DNA of 64,000 nucleotides from Achromobacter anxifer (GTDB lineage: Bacteria > Pseudomonadota > Gammaproteobacteria > Burkholderiales > Burkholderiaceae_B): NCBI RefSeq assembly GCF_903652925.1, contig NZ_CAHLAR010000010.1, forward strand, positions 1 through 64,000, read 5' to 3'. The stretch's first letter is position 1; the number at the start of each line of letters is the position of its first letter. The notes beneath the pieces were generated by a model. The model did not search any database, was not told the DNA's origin, and worked only from the letters and a program-made list of their open reading frames with translations. This document shows, piece after piece, positions 15,592-23,914 of the stretch. Both the position numbers and the translations under genes were made by a program.

Positions 15592-16498
15592 AGAAGCGCG
15601 TGCTGCGGGTGACGGACCAGCGCGCCGACAAGGCGCCCAGGGCGCCGGAAGCGACCACCGCGCCGATCAGCACCGCGGGGCCGGGCAGGTGCAGGGCGAA
15701 TTCCGCCCCGTAGCTGCGGGCCAGCCCGACCAGGGCGTCGTTCAATGGGGACAGAGCGATCGCCGCCACGCCGATGGCCAGCAGCGACGCCACAGCGCCC
15801 GAGAGCGCGCCCAGATACAGGAACGGCCGGCGCACGAAGGATTCCGTGGCGCCCACCAACCGGGCCACGCCGATTTCCTCGCGCTGCGAGAGCGCCTGCA
15901 TGCGCACGGTATTGAAGACGGTCGCCAGCACCACCACCGCCACGCAGGCGGCCAGGAAGCCCAGGCCGATACGGGCGAAGCGCAGGATCGCCTCCAGGCG
16001 CTGCACCCAGGCGCTGTCCAGCTGCACCAGGTCGACGTGGTTCCATTGCTTCCAGGACGCGGCGAGTTTGTCCGCGCGGCCGGCCAGGTTGTCGCCGTCG
16101 GCCAGGGTGACCACCACCGCGTCCGGCAGCGGATTGCCCGGCAGCACGGCCAGCGCCTGCTGCCAGGCCGGGTTGGCGCGCAAGTCGGCCAGGGCGTCCT
16201 CGCGGCCCACCACGCGCACGGCGCGGATGTCGTCCTTGTATTCGTCCTGGATGCGCTTGGCCACGTCCGCGGCGGCGCCCGCGGGGGCGTCCACGCGCAT
16301 GAAGACGGTGACTTCAGGCGTGACGGACATCTGCCGTGCCACCGGCTGGACCGAGACCAGGATGGCGCTGCCCAGCAGCGGCAGGGCCAGGGCCAGGGCC
16401 ATGACCAGCAGGTTGGCCAGGGAGGAGAACGGCTGCTTGATCAGCCGGCGCAGGGTGACCAGGAGCGCGTAGCGGTGTTGCCGCAGCCAGGCGTTCAT
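15590..16498 (-). CDS. ftsX: Cell-division ABC permease FtsX
   Basis: A 302-residue protein with four predicted membrane helices. The first is near residue 28 (ANLLVMALALALPLLGSAILV), a periplasmic domain of about 110 residues follows, and three helices lie in the C-terminal FtsX domain (FLAACVAVVVLATVF, LSGAVASLLAIGVAAIAL, VLIGAVVASGALGAL). With FtsE it transmits cytosolic ATP hydrolysis to periplasmic amidase activators and the divisome. The start overlaps the ftsE stop as ATGA, the standard ftsEX arrangement. Confidence 0.95.
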   Translation of the reverse strand: MNAWLRQHRYALLVTLRRLIKQPFSSLANLLVMALALALPLLGSAILVSVQPVARQMSVTPEVTVFMRVDAPAGAAADVAKRIQDEYKDDIRAVRVVGREDALADLRANPAWQQALAVLPGNPLPDAVVVTLADGDNLAGRADKLAASWKQWNHVDLVQLDSAWVQRLEAILRFARIGLGFLAACVAVVVLATVFNTVRMQALSQREEIGVARLVGATESFVRRPFLYLGALSGAVASLLAIGVAAIALSPLNDALVGLARSYGAEFALHLPGPAVLIGAVVASGALGALSARWSVTRSTRF

Positions 16499-17253
16499 GC
16501 GGATTCTCCCGGATAGGCGCGGCCGGACGCGGCGCCCGGCTGCTGTCCGATACCGGATTGCCCCGCGCCGCCCTCGGGCTGCGGCGTTCCCGGACCCTGG
16601 GAGTCAGCGAACTTGCCCGGGTCGATGCGCAGGGTGCGGGTGGCGTAGCGCGCCATGAGGTCCTGGTCGTGCGAAGCGATCAGCGTGGTCACGCCGACGC
16701 GGTTGAAGTCGCGGAACACATTCATGATGCGCTGCGCGTTGTCGTGGTCGAGGTTGGCGGTGGGCTCGTCGGCGATCAGGATGGCGGGCCGGTTCACGAT
16801 GGCCCGCGCGATCGCCAGGCGCTGCTGTTCGCCGCCGGACAATTCGATCGGATTCAGGTCTTCCTTGCCGGACAGCCCCACCTTGTCCAGCGCGGCGCGG
16901 GCGCGCGCCGCGGCCGAGTCCCAGGCATGGCCCGTGACCGCCAGCGGCAGCATGACGTTTTCGAACGCGCTGCGATCGAACAGCAGGTGCGTGTCCTGCA
17001 GGATGACGCCGACGGCGCGCCGCAGGTACGGCCGGGCGCGCGCCGGCAGCTTGTCCAGCCGCTGGCCGTTGACCTGGATCGAGCCGCGGCTGGCGGGCTC
17101 CAGCCCGCCGATCAGCTTGAGCAGTGTGGACTTGCCGGCGCCGGACGGCCCGGATACGAAAACGAACTCTCCCGCGCTCACGCGGAAGTTGATGTCGGCC
17201 AGGATATTGCGGCCGCGACCATATGATTTGAATACGTGCTGGAATTCGATCAT
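16495..17253 (-). CDS. ftsE: Cell-division ATP-binding protein FtsE with an extended C-terminus
   Basis: A 252-residue ABC ATPase with MIEFQHVFKSYGRGR, Walker A GPSGAGKST, signature LSGGEQQRLAIA, Walker B ILIADEPTANLD and the H-loop ASHDQ. The ATG at 17253 gives the family N-terminus; a TTG at 17277 is in frame but needless. Most FtsE proteins are about 220 residues. Here roughly 35 extra Gly/Pro/Gln-rich residues follow the ATPase domain and look disordered. The gene is divergent from aapJ and upstream of ftsX. Confidence 0.95.
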   Translation of the reverse strand: MIEFQHVFKSYGRGRNILADINFRVSAGEFVFVSGPSGAGKSTLLKLIGGLEPASRGSIQVNGQRLDKLPARARPYLRRAVGVILQDTHLLFDRSAFENVMLPLAVTGHAWDSAAARARAALDKVGLSGKEDLNPIELSGGEQQRLAIARAIVNRPAILIADEPTANLDHDNAQRIMNVFRDFNRVGVTTLIASHDQDLMARYATRTLRIDPGKFADSQGPGTPQPEGGAGQSGIGQQPGAASGRAYPGESA

Positions 17254-17543
17254 GGCGGCTGTCAGATGAAGCCGCAATAGTAACTCGGGGACAGTAAGGT
17301 GGCCTAAACCTCCCGGGGGATAGCCGGAGAAATATTCCAGCGCAATGCTTCCAGACAGGTTTGCGTCGGGTCAAAAGGCGTCCCCTTTTTTGTCGGGAAA
17401 CACCGTTTCATTTCACCCAGTGTCCCTATATTTCAAGGGAATTCCCGGATGCGCCGCGTGCTGCGCGGACGCTACCATCCGGCCCATGCGTGGACCCAAC
17501 CCGGCCTGCGTGCGACTTCGCCTTATCCCACACGGAGAACACG
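17254..17543. other. Divergent promoter region between ftsE and aapJ
   Basis: This 290-bp gap has no gene. A weak candidate promoter for aapJ is GTTTCA (17405-17410), 16 bp, then TATATT (17427-17432), followed at 17437 by the palindrome GGGAATTCCC, which could be an operator. The spacing and -35 match are imperfect. The ftsE promoter could not be placed. Confidence 0.35.
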
Positions 17544-18560
17544 ATGAAAGTACTGAAACTCGCCGCGATCGGCGCCGCTTTGTTTGCAGCATCCGCGGCT
17601 GCCAATGCGGGCGCAACCTTCGATAACGTCAAGAAAAAAGGGTTTGTCCAGTGCGGGGTTTCTACGGGCATTCCGGGCTTCTCCATCGCTGACAGCAAGG
17701 GCGAATACAAGGGCATCGACGTCGACCTGTGCCGCGCCATCGCCTCGACCATGTTCGGCGACGCCACCAAGGTCAAGTTCACCCCGCTGAACACGCAGCA
17801 ACGCTTCACCGCGCTGCAGTCCGGCGAAGTGGACGTGCTGACCCGCAACACCACCGTCACGCTGACGCGCGACACGACGCTGGGCCTGATCGGCGTGGGC
17901 GTGAACTACTACGACAGCCAGGGCGTCATGGTCTCCAAGGACCTGAACGTCAAGAGCGCCAAGGAACTCAACGGCGCCACCATCTGCGTGCAGCCCGGCA
18001 CCACCACCGAGCTGAACCTGGCTGACTGGTTCCGCGGCCAGAAGATCGAATTCAAGCCGGTCGTGATCGACAAGTACGACGAAATCATCCGCGCCTTCTC
18101 GGCCGGCCGCTGCGACGCCTTCACCACCGACAAGTCGCAGCTGGCGTCGACCCGCACCACGCTCGAGAACCCGGACAAGTTCATCATCCTGCCGGAAGAC
18201 TTCTCCAAGGAGCCGCTGGGCCCCATGGTCCGCCAGGGCGACGAGCAATGGTTCAACATCGTGCGCTGGTCGCTCAACGCCATGCTCGAAGCCGAGGAAT
18301 ACGGCATCACCAAGGCCAACGTCGATGAAATGGCCAAGAGCCCCAATCCCAACATCCAGCGCATCCTGGGCGTGACCCCGGGCATGGGCAAGAACCTGGG
18401 CGTGGACGACAAGTGGGCCTACAACATCATCAAGAACGTGGGCAACTATGGTGAAAGCTTCGAAAGCACGCTGGGCAAGAGCAGCGCGATGAAGCTGGAG
18501 CGCGGTCTGAACGCTTCCTACAAGCAAGGTGGCTTGATGTACGGCTGGCCGGTGCGCTAA
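17544..18560 (+). CDS. aapJ: General L-amino acid ABC transporter, periplasmic binding protein AapJ
   Basis: A 338-residue secreted binding protein with a signal peptide of about 23 residues ending ANAGA. The mature protein starts FDNVKKKGFVQCGVSTGIPGFS, characteristic of AapJ/BztA rather than the shorter polar amino acid binding proteins. It captures a broad range of L-amino acids and feeds AapQM. The ATG is behind GGAG. The gene heads the aapJQMP operon and is followed by a strong hairpin that should favour its expression over the membrane genes. Confidence 0.95.
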   Translation: MKVLKLAAIGAALFAASAAANAGATFDNVKKKGFVQCGVSTGIPGFSIADSKGEYKGIDVDLCRAIASTMFGDATKVKFTPLNTQQRFTALQSGEVDVLTRNTTVTLTRDTTLGLIGVGVNYYDSQGVMVSKDLNVKSAKELNGATICVQPGTTTELNLADWFRGQKIEFKPVVIDKYDEIIRAFSAGRCDAFTTDKSQLASTRTTLENPDKFIILPEDFSKEPLGPMVRQGDEQWFNIVRWSLNAMLEAEEYGITKANVDEMAKSPNPNIQRILGVTPGMGKNLGVDDKWAYNIIKNVGNYGESFESTLGKSSAMKLERGLNASYKQGGLMYGWPVR

Positions 18561-18573
18561 CACACGGCTGCCT

Positions 18574-18604
18574 GGAAAAACGGAGCCCGGCGCTCCGTTT
18601 TTCC
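18574..18604 (+). terminator. Intrinsic terminator or attenuator after aapJ
   Basis: A perfect 13-bp stem has arms GGAAAAACGGAGC and GCTCCGTTTTTCC with a 5-nt loop (ccggc). The T5 run is inside the descending arm and the A5 run is in the other, so it can act in both directions. It lies 14 bases after the aapJ stop and 87 bases before aapQ. Confidence 0.8.
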
Positions 18605-18690
18605 TCTCCCGCCCGCGGGCGGGTGGCAGGAGTGGGTGGCGCGGTCTTGACGGCTTCGCTGCCCGGTGTCCGACTTCTGTAGATTCACTC

Positions 18691-19881
18691 ATGAATACTC
18701 CCAATAAAAGCGCGCCTGCATCGGCACCTCCCCGGCGTCTGAACTGGAACGATCCCGGGGTGCGCTCCGTGGTCTACCAGGTGCTGGCGCTGGCCGCCGT
18801 GGCCTGGGCCGTGTGGTTCCTGGTTTCAAACACGCTGCACAATCTGTCCGTGCGCAACATCGCCACGGGCTTCGGCTTCCTGCACCGCGAGGCCGGCTTC
18901 GCCATCGGCGAAACACCCATCGCCTACACCCCGGCGGACACTTATGGCCGCGCCATCCTGGTCGGCCTGCTCAACACGCTGCGCGTGGCCGTCATCGGCA
19001 TCGTGCTGGCGACGATCCTCGGCACGCTCATCGGCATCGGCCGCCTGTCCAAGAACTGGCTGGTCGCCAAGATCACTTCGGTCTACGTCGAGGTCATGCG
19101 CAACGTGCCGCTGCTGCTGCAGTTGTTCTTCTGGTACGCGCTGATCACGGAAAACATGCCGGGTCCGCGCCAGGCGCACAATCCGCTGCCGGGCGTCTTC
19201 ATCTCCAACCGGGGTCTGAAGGTGCCGGGGCTGGAAGGCCATTCGCTGGACTGGATGCTGGCCGGATTGGGCCTGGCCATCGTGGCGATCATCCTGCTGG
19301 GCCATTGGGGCAAGAAGCGCCAGGAAGCGACCGGCAACGTGTTCCCGCTGGGCCGCGCCGCCATCGGCCTGCTCATCGGCTTCCCCATCATCGGCTGGCT
19401 GGTCAGCGGCGCCTCGCTCACCCTGGACATGCCCGAGCTCAAGGGCTTCAACTTCTCGGGCGGCCTGACGCTGTCTCCGGAGTTCGCGGCGCTGCTGGCG
19501 GGCCTGGTGATCTACACCTCGGCCTTCATTGCCGAAGTGGTGCGTTCGGGCATCCAGGCGGTCAACAACGGCCAGTGGGAAGCCGCGGGTTCGCTGGGCC
19601 TGCGCCGCAAGCAGGTGCTGCGCCTGGTGGTGCTGCCGCAGGCGCTGCGCGTGATCATCCCGCCGATGACCAGCCAGTACCTCAACCTGACCAAGAACAG
19701 TTCGCTGGCCGTGGCCATCGGCTACCCCGACATCGTGTCGGTGGTGAACACCACGCTGAACCAGACGGGCCAGGCCATCGAGGGCATTCTCATCATCATG
19801 GGCGCGTACCTCACGGTCAGCCTGTCGATCTCGATATTCATGAACTGGTACAACAAGCGCATCGCGCTGGTGGAGCGTTGA
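18691..19881 (+). CDS. aapQ: General L-amino acid ABC transporter permease AapQ
   Basis: A 396-residue inner-membrane permease with about eight hydrophobic segments, larger than simple HisQ-type permeases, as expected for the AapQ/BztB family. The conserved cytoplasmic loop EAAGSLGLRRKQVLRLVVLPQALRVIIPP contacts the ATPase. It partners AapM to form the channel. The ribosome site upstream is poor (no clear GGAG). With the terminator before it, this suggests low permease expression. Its stop is one base before the aapM start. Confidence 0.94.
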   Translation: MNTPNKSAPASAPPRRLNWNDPGVRSVVYQVLALAAVAWAVWFLVSNTLHNLSVRNIATGFGFLHREAGFAIGETPIAYTPADTYGRAILVGLLNTLRVAVIGIVLATILGTLIGIGRLSKNWLVAKITSVYVEVMRNVPLLLQLFFWYALITENMPGPRQAHNPLPGVFISNRGLKVPGLEGHSLDWMLAGLGLAIVAIILLGHWGKKRQEATGNVFPLGRAAIGLLIGFPIIGWLVSGASLTLDMPELKGFNFSGGLTLSPEFAALLAGLVIYTSAFIAEVVRSGIQAVNNGQWEAAGSLGLRRKQVLRLVVLPQALRVIIPPMTSQYLNLTKNSSLAVAIGYPDIVSVVNTTLNQTGQAIEGILIIMGAYLTVSLSISIFMNWYNKRIALVER

Positions 19882-19882
19882 T

Positions 19883-20983
19883 ATGAGCAGCACATCGCAT
19901 ATCCCCGCCGAAGGCCTGCCGCCGCCCAGCACCCACGTGGGTCCCTGGGCCTGGATCAAGTCGCGCCTGTTCTCGTCGCCGCTGAACATCCTCATCACGG
20001 TGCTGGTGGCCTGGTTCCTGCTGATGGCGGTGCCGGCGCTGGTGGAATGGGCCTTCATCAAGGCCAACTTCTCCGCGGCCAACGCGCAGGAGTGCCGCGC
20101 TTCGGGCGGCGCCTGCTGGGCCTTCATCATCGAGAAGCACCGGCTGATCCTGTTCGGCACCTATCCGTTCGACGAACAATGGCGTCCGCTGATCGCGACC
20201 ATCATCCTGGTGGCCGTGATCGTCTGCAGCGGCATCCGGCGCTTCTGGAACTGGAAGCTCGCCATCATCTGGACCGTGGGCCTGACGGCCGTGGCGCTCC
20301 TGATGTGGGGCGGCGTGTTCGGCCTGACCTACGTGGAAAACGCGCGCTGGGGCGGCCTGCCGCTGACGCTGATCCTGTCCACGTTCGGCATCGCCTTCGC
20401 GTTCCCGATCGGCGTGCTGCTGGCCCTGGGCCGGCGCTCCAAGATGCCCGCCATCAAGGCGCTGTGCGTCGTGTACATCGAGCTTATCCGCGGCGTGCCG
20501 CTGATCAGCCTGCTGTTCATGTCCTCGGTGATGCTGCCGCTGTTTCTGCCGGAAGGCTTCTCCATCGACAAGCTGCTGCGCGCGCAGATCGCGATCATCA
20601 TGTTCGCGGCGGCGTACATCGCCGAAACGGTGCGCGGCGGCCTGCAGGCGATTCCCAAAGGCCAGTACGAGGGCGCGGATTCGCTGGGCCTGAACTACTG
20701 GCAGCAGATGCGCAAGATCATCCTGCCGCAGGCGCTGAAGATCGTGATCCCGCCGCTGGTCAGCATCTTCATCGCCCTGTTCAAGGACACCTCGCTGGTG
20801 GTGATCATCGGCATCTTCGACCTGACGCTGGCGGCCAAGGCGGCATTGTCCGACGCGGCATGGCGCGGATTCGGGGTGGAGGCGTACCTGTTCATTTCGC
20901 TCATCTACTTCGTCTTCTGCTTCTCCATGTCCAAATACAGCCAGGCGCTGGAAAAACGCCTCGCCACGGGCCACGCACGCTAG
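19883..20983 (+). CDS. aapM: General L-amino acid ABC transporter permease AapM
   Basis: A 366-residue permease. The N-terminal third has a large periplasmic insert with two cysteines (ECRASGGACWAF) that could form a disulfide, a feature of AapM/BztC. The BPD_transp_1 core has the loop EGADSLGLNYWQQMRKIILPQALK. The ATG is preceded by GGAGCG inside the end of aapQ. It makes a heterodimeric channel with AapQ. Confidence 0.94.
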   Translation: MSSTSHIPAEGLPPPSTHVGPWAWIKSRLFSSPLNILITVLVAWFLLMAVPALVEWAFIKANFSAANAQECRASGGACWAFIIEKHRLILFGTYPFDEQWRPLIATIILVAVIVCSGIRRFWNWKLAIIWTVGLTAVALLMWGGVFGLTYVENARWGGLPLTLILSTFGIAFAFPIGVLLALGRRSKMPAIKALCVVYIELIRGVPLISLLFMSSVMLPLFLPEGFSIDKLLRAQIAIIMFAAAYIAETVRGGLQAIPKGQYEGADSLGLNYWQQMRKIILPQALKIVIPPLVSIFIALFKDTSLVVIIGIFDLTLAAKAALSDAAWRGFGVEAYLFISLIYFVFCFSMSKYSQALEKRLATGHAR

Positions 20984-21043
20984 AACTTTGCAGCGCGTCC
21001 GCCACAGGCGGGCGCGCATCGCGATACTTACGGGAGTACAGGC

Positions 21044-21784
21044 ATGTCTGATGCCATCATTCGACTGCAGGACGTGAACAAGTGGTACGGCCAGTTCCAC
21101 GTGCTGCGCAACATCAACCTGGACGTCGCGCCAGGTGAACGCATCGTGGTGTGCGGGCCGTCGGGCTCGGGCAAGTCCACCATGATCCGCTGCATCAATC
21201 GCCTGGAAGAGCACCAGAAGGGCCACATCATCGTGGACGGCACGGAGCTCACCAACGACCTCAAGCACATCGAGACCATCCGCAAGGACGTCGGCATGGT
21301 GTTCCAGCACTTCAACCTGTTCCCGCACCTGACGGTGCTGGAGAACCTGACGCTGGGACCCATGTGGGTGCTGAAGAAGCCGCGCGCCGAGGCCGAGGCC
21401 ACGGCCATGAAGTACCTGGAGCGCGTGCGTATTCCGGACCAAGCCAAGAAATTCCCCGGCCAGTTGTCGGGCGGCCAGCAGCAGCGCGTGGCGATCGCGC
21501 GTTCGCTGTGCATGAGCCCCAAGATCATGCTGTTCGATGAGCCGACTTCCGCGCTGGACCCGGAAATGGTCAAGGAAGTGCTGGACGTGATGGTCAGTCT
21601 GGCCCAGGAAAGCGGCATGACGATGATCTGCGTGACCCACGAAATGGGCTTCGCGCGCAAGGTCGCCAACCGCGTGATCTTCATGGACCGCGGCGAGATC
21701 ATCGAGCAGAACAGCCCGGACGAGTTCTTCGACAATCCGCAGAACGACCGGACCAAGCTGTTCCTGAGCCAGATCCTGCACTGA
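21044..21784 (+). CDS. aapP: General L-amino acid ABC transporter ATP-binding protein AapP
   Basis: A 246-residue ATPase with Walker [10 protein letters not shown], signature [15 protein letters not shown], Walker [16 protein letters not shown] and the H-loop [12 protein letters not shown], typical of the polar amino acid uptake family. It energises AapQM. It lies 60 bp after aapM with a GGAG site, and is followed by a clear intrinsic terminator that ends the operon. Confidence 0.96.
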   Translation: MSDAIIRLQDVNKWYGQFHVLRNINLDVAPGERIVVCGPSGSGKSTMIRCINRLEEHQKGHIIVDGTELTNDLKHIETIRKDVGMVFQHFNLFPHLTVLENLTLGPMWVLKKPRAEAEATAMKYLERVRIPDQAKKFPGQLSGGQQQRVAIARSLCMSPKIMLFDEPTSALDPEMVKEVLDVMVSLAQESGMTMICVTHEMGFARKVANRVIFMDRGEIIEQNSPDEFFDNPQNDRTKLFLSQILH

Positions 21785-21806
21785 TCCGGAACCGCCTTCC
21801 GAACCG

Positions 21807-21849
21807 CACCCCGAAGATTGGACGCCGAGCCGATCTTCGGGGTGTTTTT
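21807..21849 (+). terminator. Intrinsic terminator of the aapJQMP operon
   Basis: A 12-bp perfect stem (CACCCCGAAGAT and ATCTTCGGGGTG) with a 14-nt loop is followed immediately by TTTTT. It lies 22 bases after the aapP stop. This is a textbook rho-independent terminator on the plus strand. Confidence 0.9.
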
Positions 21850-21998
21850 CATGGGGCGGCCGGCCTGCTTCCCGGGACGTGGCGGGGGCGTTGTCATCCG
21901 AATAGCCGGCGGTTCTGCTGGTATCTCTTTGTTACGCCTTATTCCTCGCTGCGGTATGCTACTGACCGCTATTGATCCCAAGCGAGGAGAACAACATC

Positions 21999-23015
21999 AT
22001 GACGCAGACCCCCCGCAGCGCCGTGCGCCGCGCCCTGTTGCAAGGCGCCGTGGCGCTGGCCGCGACCCTGCCTTTCGGCGCGCCGGCGCTGGCCCAGGCC
22101 ACCGATTTCCCGACCAAGCCGCTGCGCTTCGTCGTGCCTTACCCGCCCGGCGGTCCGCTGGATACCATGGCCCGCATGCTGGCCGAGAAGGTGCGCGGCT
22201 CGCTGGGCCAGCCGGTCATCGTGGAAAACCGTTCGGGCGCGGGCGGCAACATCGGCGCGGACCTGGTGGCCAAGGCGCCGGCCGACGGCTATACGCTGGT
22301 GATGGGCGCGGTGGCGACCCACGCGATCAATCCCTGGCTGTTCGCCAATCTGCCGTATGACCCGGTGAAGGATTTCGCGCCGGTGACGATCGTGGCCTCG
22401 GTGCCCAATGTGCTGGTGATGAACGTCGAGTTCGCCGAGAAGAACAAGATCGAAAAGCTGGCTGATCTGATCGACTATGCGAAGAAGAATCCGGGCAAGC
22501 TGAATTACGGTTCGGGCGGCAATGGCAGCGCTGGCCATCTTTCGGGCGAGCTGTTGAAGGCGCGCGCGGGGATCAACGTCGAGCACATTCCTTACCAAGG
22601 CGCGGCGCCTGCGCAGTTGGCGCTGTTGTCGGGGCAGTCGGATTTCATGTTCGACAACCTGGCGGCTTCGGCTCCGCTGATCAAGGACGGCAAGGTGAAG
22701 GCGTTGGCTGTGACGACGGCCAAGCGCTCGTCGCTGCTGGCGGATGTGCCTACGGTGGAAGAGTCGGGGATCAAGGGTTTTGACCTGGGGACCTGGTTCG
22801 GGGTGTTCACGACGGGCGGCACGCCGGCGCCTGTGGTGGCGAAGCTGAACAAGGCCTATGCCGAGGCGATGCAGCAGGCGGATGTGAAGCAGCGCTTGCT
22901 GACGATGGGGTCTGAAGCTGCGCCGATGACGCCTGAGGCGTTTGCCGAGTTCGTGAAGAATGAGAAGGCTAAGTATCAGGAGATTGTGAAGATCTCGGGT
23001 GCTAGTTTGAATTGA
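21999..23015 (+). CDS. Bug family (TctC-type) tripartite tricarboxylate receptor protein
   Basis: A 338-residue periplasmic binding protein with a twin-arginine-like start (SAVRRALLQ) and a signal peptide ending LAQA. The mature protein has DFPTKPLRFVVPYPPGGPLDT, the Bug carboxylate-binding loop, and VVENRSGAGGNIG. No TctA or TctB gene is near, as is usual for the expanded Bug family, so partner and ligand are unknown. GAGGAG precedes the ATG at 21999. From about 22440 onwards codons become noticeably less GC-biased (ttg, ggg, ttt, gct), and this continues into the downstream gap. Confidence 0.92.
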   Translation: MTQTPRSAVRRALLQGAVALAATLPFGAPALAQATDFPTKPLRFVVPYPPGGPLDTMARMLAEKVRGSLGQPVIVENRSGAGGNIGADLVAKAPADGYTLVMGAVATHAINPWLFANLPYDPVKDFAPVTIVASVPNVLVMNVEFAEKNKIEKLADLIDYAKKNPGKLNYGSGGNGSAGHLSGELLKARAGINVEHIPYQGAAPAQLALLSGQSDFMFDNLAASAPLIKDGKVKALAVTTAKRSSLLADVPTVEESGIKGFDLGTWFGVFTTGGTPAPVVAKLNKAYAEAMQQADVKQRLLTMGSEAAPMTPEAFAEFVKNEKAKYQEIVKISGASLN

Positions 23016-23053
23016 TTGGCTTTGTTTTGATGGGCGTTGTTGGTTCTTAAGAC

Positions 23054-23217
23054 GCCCGGTGCGCCGGTGGCCCGGAATGCGCGGGTCAACGATTGCGGTC
23101 CGGAGCCTTCGCTCCGGACTGCCCCATCCTCATCCTCGTCCAGGCCTTCGGCCTTCCCTACGGATTCCGTCGGGCTTATCGACTCCCCGCGCATCCCGGG
23201 CCACCGACGCACCGGGC
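23054..23217. repeat. 164-bp structured element bounded by 32-bp inverted repeats
   Basis: The left arm (23054-23085) begins GCCCGGTGCGCCGGTGGCCC. The right arm (23186-23217) is its reverse complement over 32 bases with only two mismatches. Inside are two further hairpins: GTCCGGAGC-CTTC-GCTCCGGAC (23098-23119) and AGGCC-TTC-GGCCT (23142-23154). No open reading frame with family features spans it and no target-site duplication was seen. It could be a MITE-like or REP-type repeat, or a structured RNA. Confidence 0.75.
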
Positions 23218-23442
23218 TCCAGCATCTGAAACATGACGTCAGCTGGGGCGAGCAGTGTGCTTAGGGTTCTTGCCTTCATTGATTGGCGGCGGAAGATCTT
23301 GCGGGGCCCGCCCCAGGCCGGCCGCGCGGGCGGCCTTTTGGGGCTTACGTGGTGGCTTGCGTCGTGAGGGTGTGCGCTTTGCGCTTTGGTGTGCGGCTTG
23401 TGATCTATGCTGGGAGTCCTTGCTTACTGACTTGAGGCCGTC
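23218..23442. other. Intergenic region before the small VOC gene
   Basis: No gene is seen in these 225 bases, which with the element before them form the longest non-coding gap in the window (23016-23442). It holds a probable terminator at 23320-23339 and then T/G-rich sequence (gtgcgctttgcgctttggtg) that presumably carries the VOC promoter. No confident promoter boxes were found. Confidence 0.5.
23320..23339 (+). terminator. Short GC hairpin followed by TTTT
   Basis: GGCCGC-gcgg-GCGGCC is followed by TTTT on the plus strand, 305 bases after the Bug stop codon. It could end transcription of the Bug gene together with the structured element, or be part of another repeat. Confidence 0.5.
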
Positions 23443-23805
23443 ATGCACCTGCAAGCCGCCATTCCCATCCTGCGCATCTTCTCCGTTGAAAAGGCGCGCG
23501 AGTTCTATCTGGATTTCCTGGGGTTCGAGTGGGACTGGGAGCACCGCTTCGAGCCGGGCATGCCGCTCTATGCGCAGGTGCATCGCGGTGATCTGGTGCT
23601 GCATCTGAGCGAGCACCACGGCGACGCCACGCCCGGGGCCGCGGTGTTCGTGCGGATGCGGGGCGTGGACGAGTTTCATGCAGAGGTGAACGCCAAGGGC
23701 TACGGCTATATGCGGCCCGGCGTGGAAGAGGCGCCGTGGGGGCGCGAGATGCAGGTTATCGATCCTTTCGGCAATCGCCTCTGCTTTTGCGAATCCAAGG
23801 ACTAG
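23443..23805 (+). CDS. Small VOC protein, bleomycin-resistance/glyoxalase-like
   Basis: A 120-residue single-domain VOC protein: AAIPILRIFSVEKAREFYLDFLGFEWDWEH at the N-terminus and VIDPFGNRLCFCE at the C-terminus, with the terminal metal-ligand Glu present. The wording of the first half (IPILRIFSVEKAREFY) is close to bleomycin-binding-like proteins in many proteobacteria, but true resistance is not implied. The last residues (ESKD) are encoded by the first unit of a 31-bp tandem repeat. It converges with livF2. Confidence 0.85.
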   Translation: MHLQAAIPILRIFSVEKAREFYLDFLGFEWDWEHRFEPGMPLYAQVHRGDLVLHLSEHHGDATPGAAVFVRMRGVDEFHAEVNAKGYGYMRPGVEEAPWGREMQVIDPFGNRLCFCESKD

Positions 23806-23912
23806 ACGCCGTTGCTTGCGCGAATCCAAAGACTGGATGTCACCGCCCTCGCGAATGGAAAGACTGCACGTCGTCGCGTCCTCGAATCGACGGGCAAGAC
23901 GAGCTAGCCCCG
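23789..23912. repeat. Four degenerate tandem copies with a 31-bp period
   Basis: Units start at 23789, 23820, 23851 and 23882, exactly 31 bases apart. The shared core is gcgaatccaaagactgga, best kept in units 1 and 2; unit 3 has gcgaatggaaagactg, and unit 4 keeps only cgaatc and the later aagac. Unit 1 contains the stop region of the VOC gene. The tract fills the whole gap to the livF2 stop codon. Confidence 0.75.
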
Positions 23913-23914
23913 TC

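Noticed and set aside
23320-23339. The GGCCGC hairpin as a part of the 164-bp element
   Set aside because: It lies 100 bases beyond the right inverted end and has no partner on the left side, so it is treated as separate.
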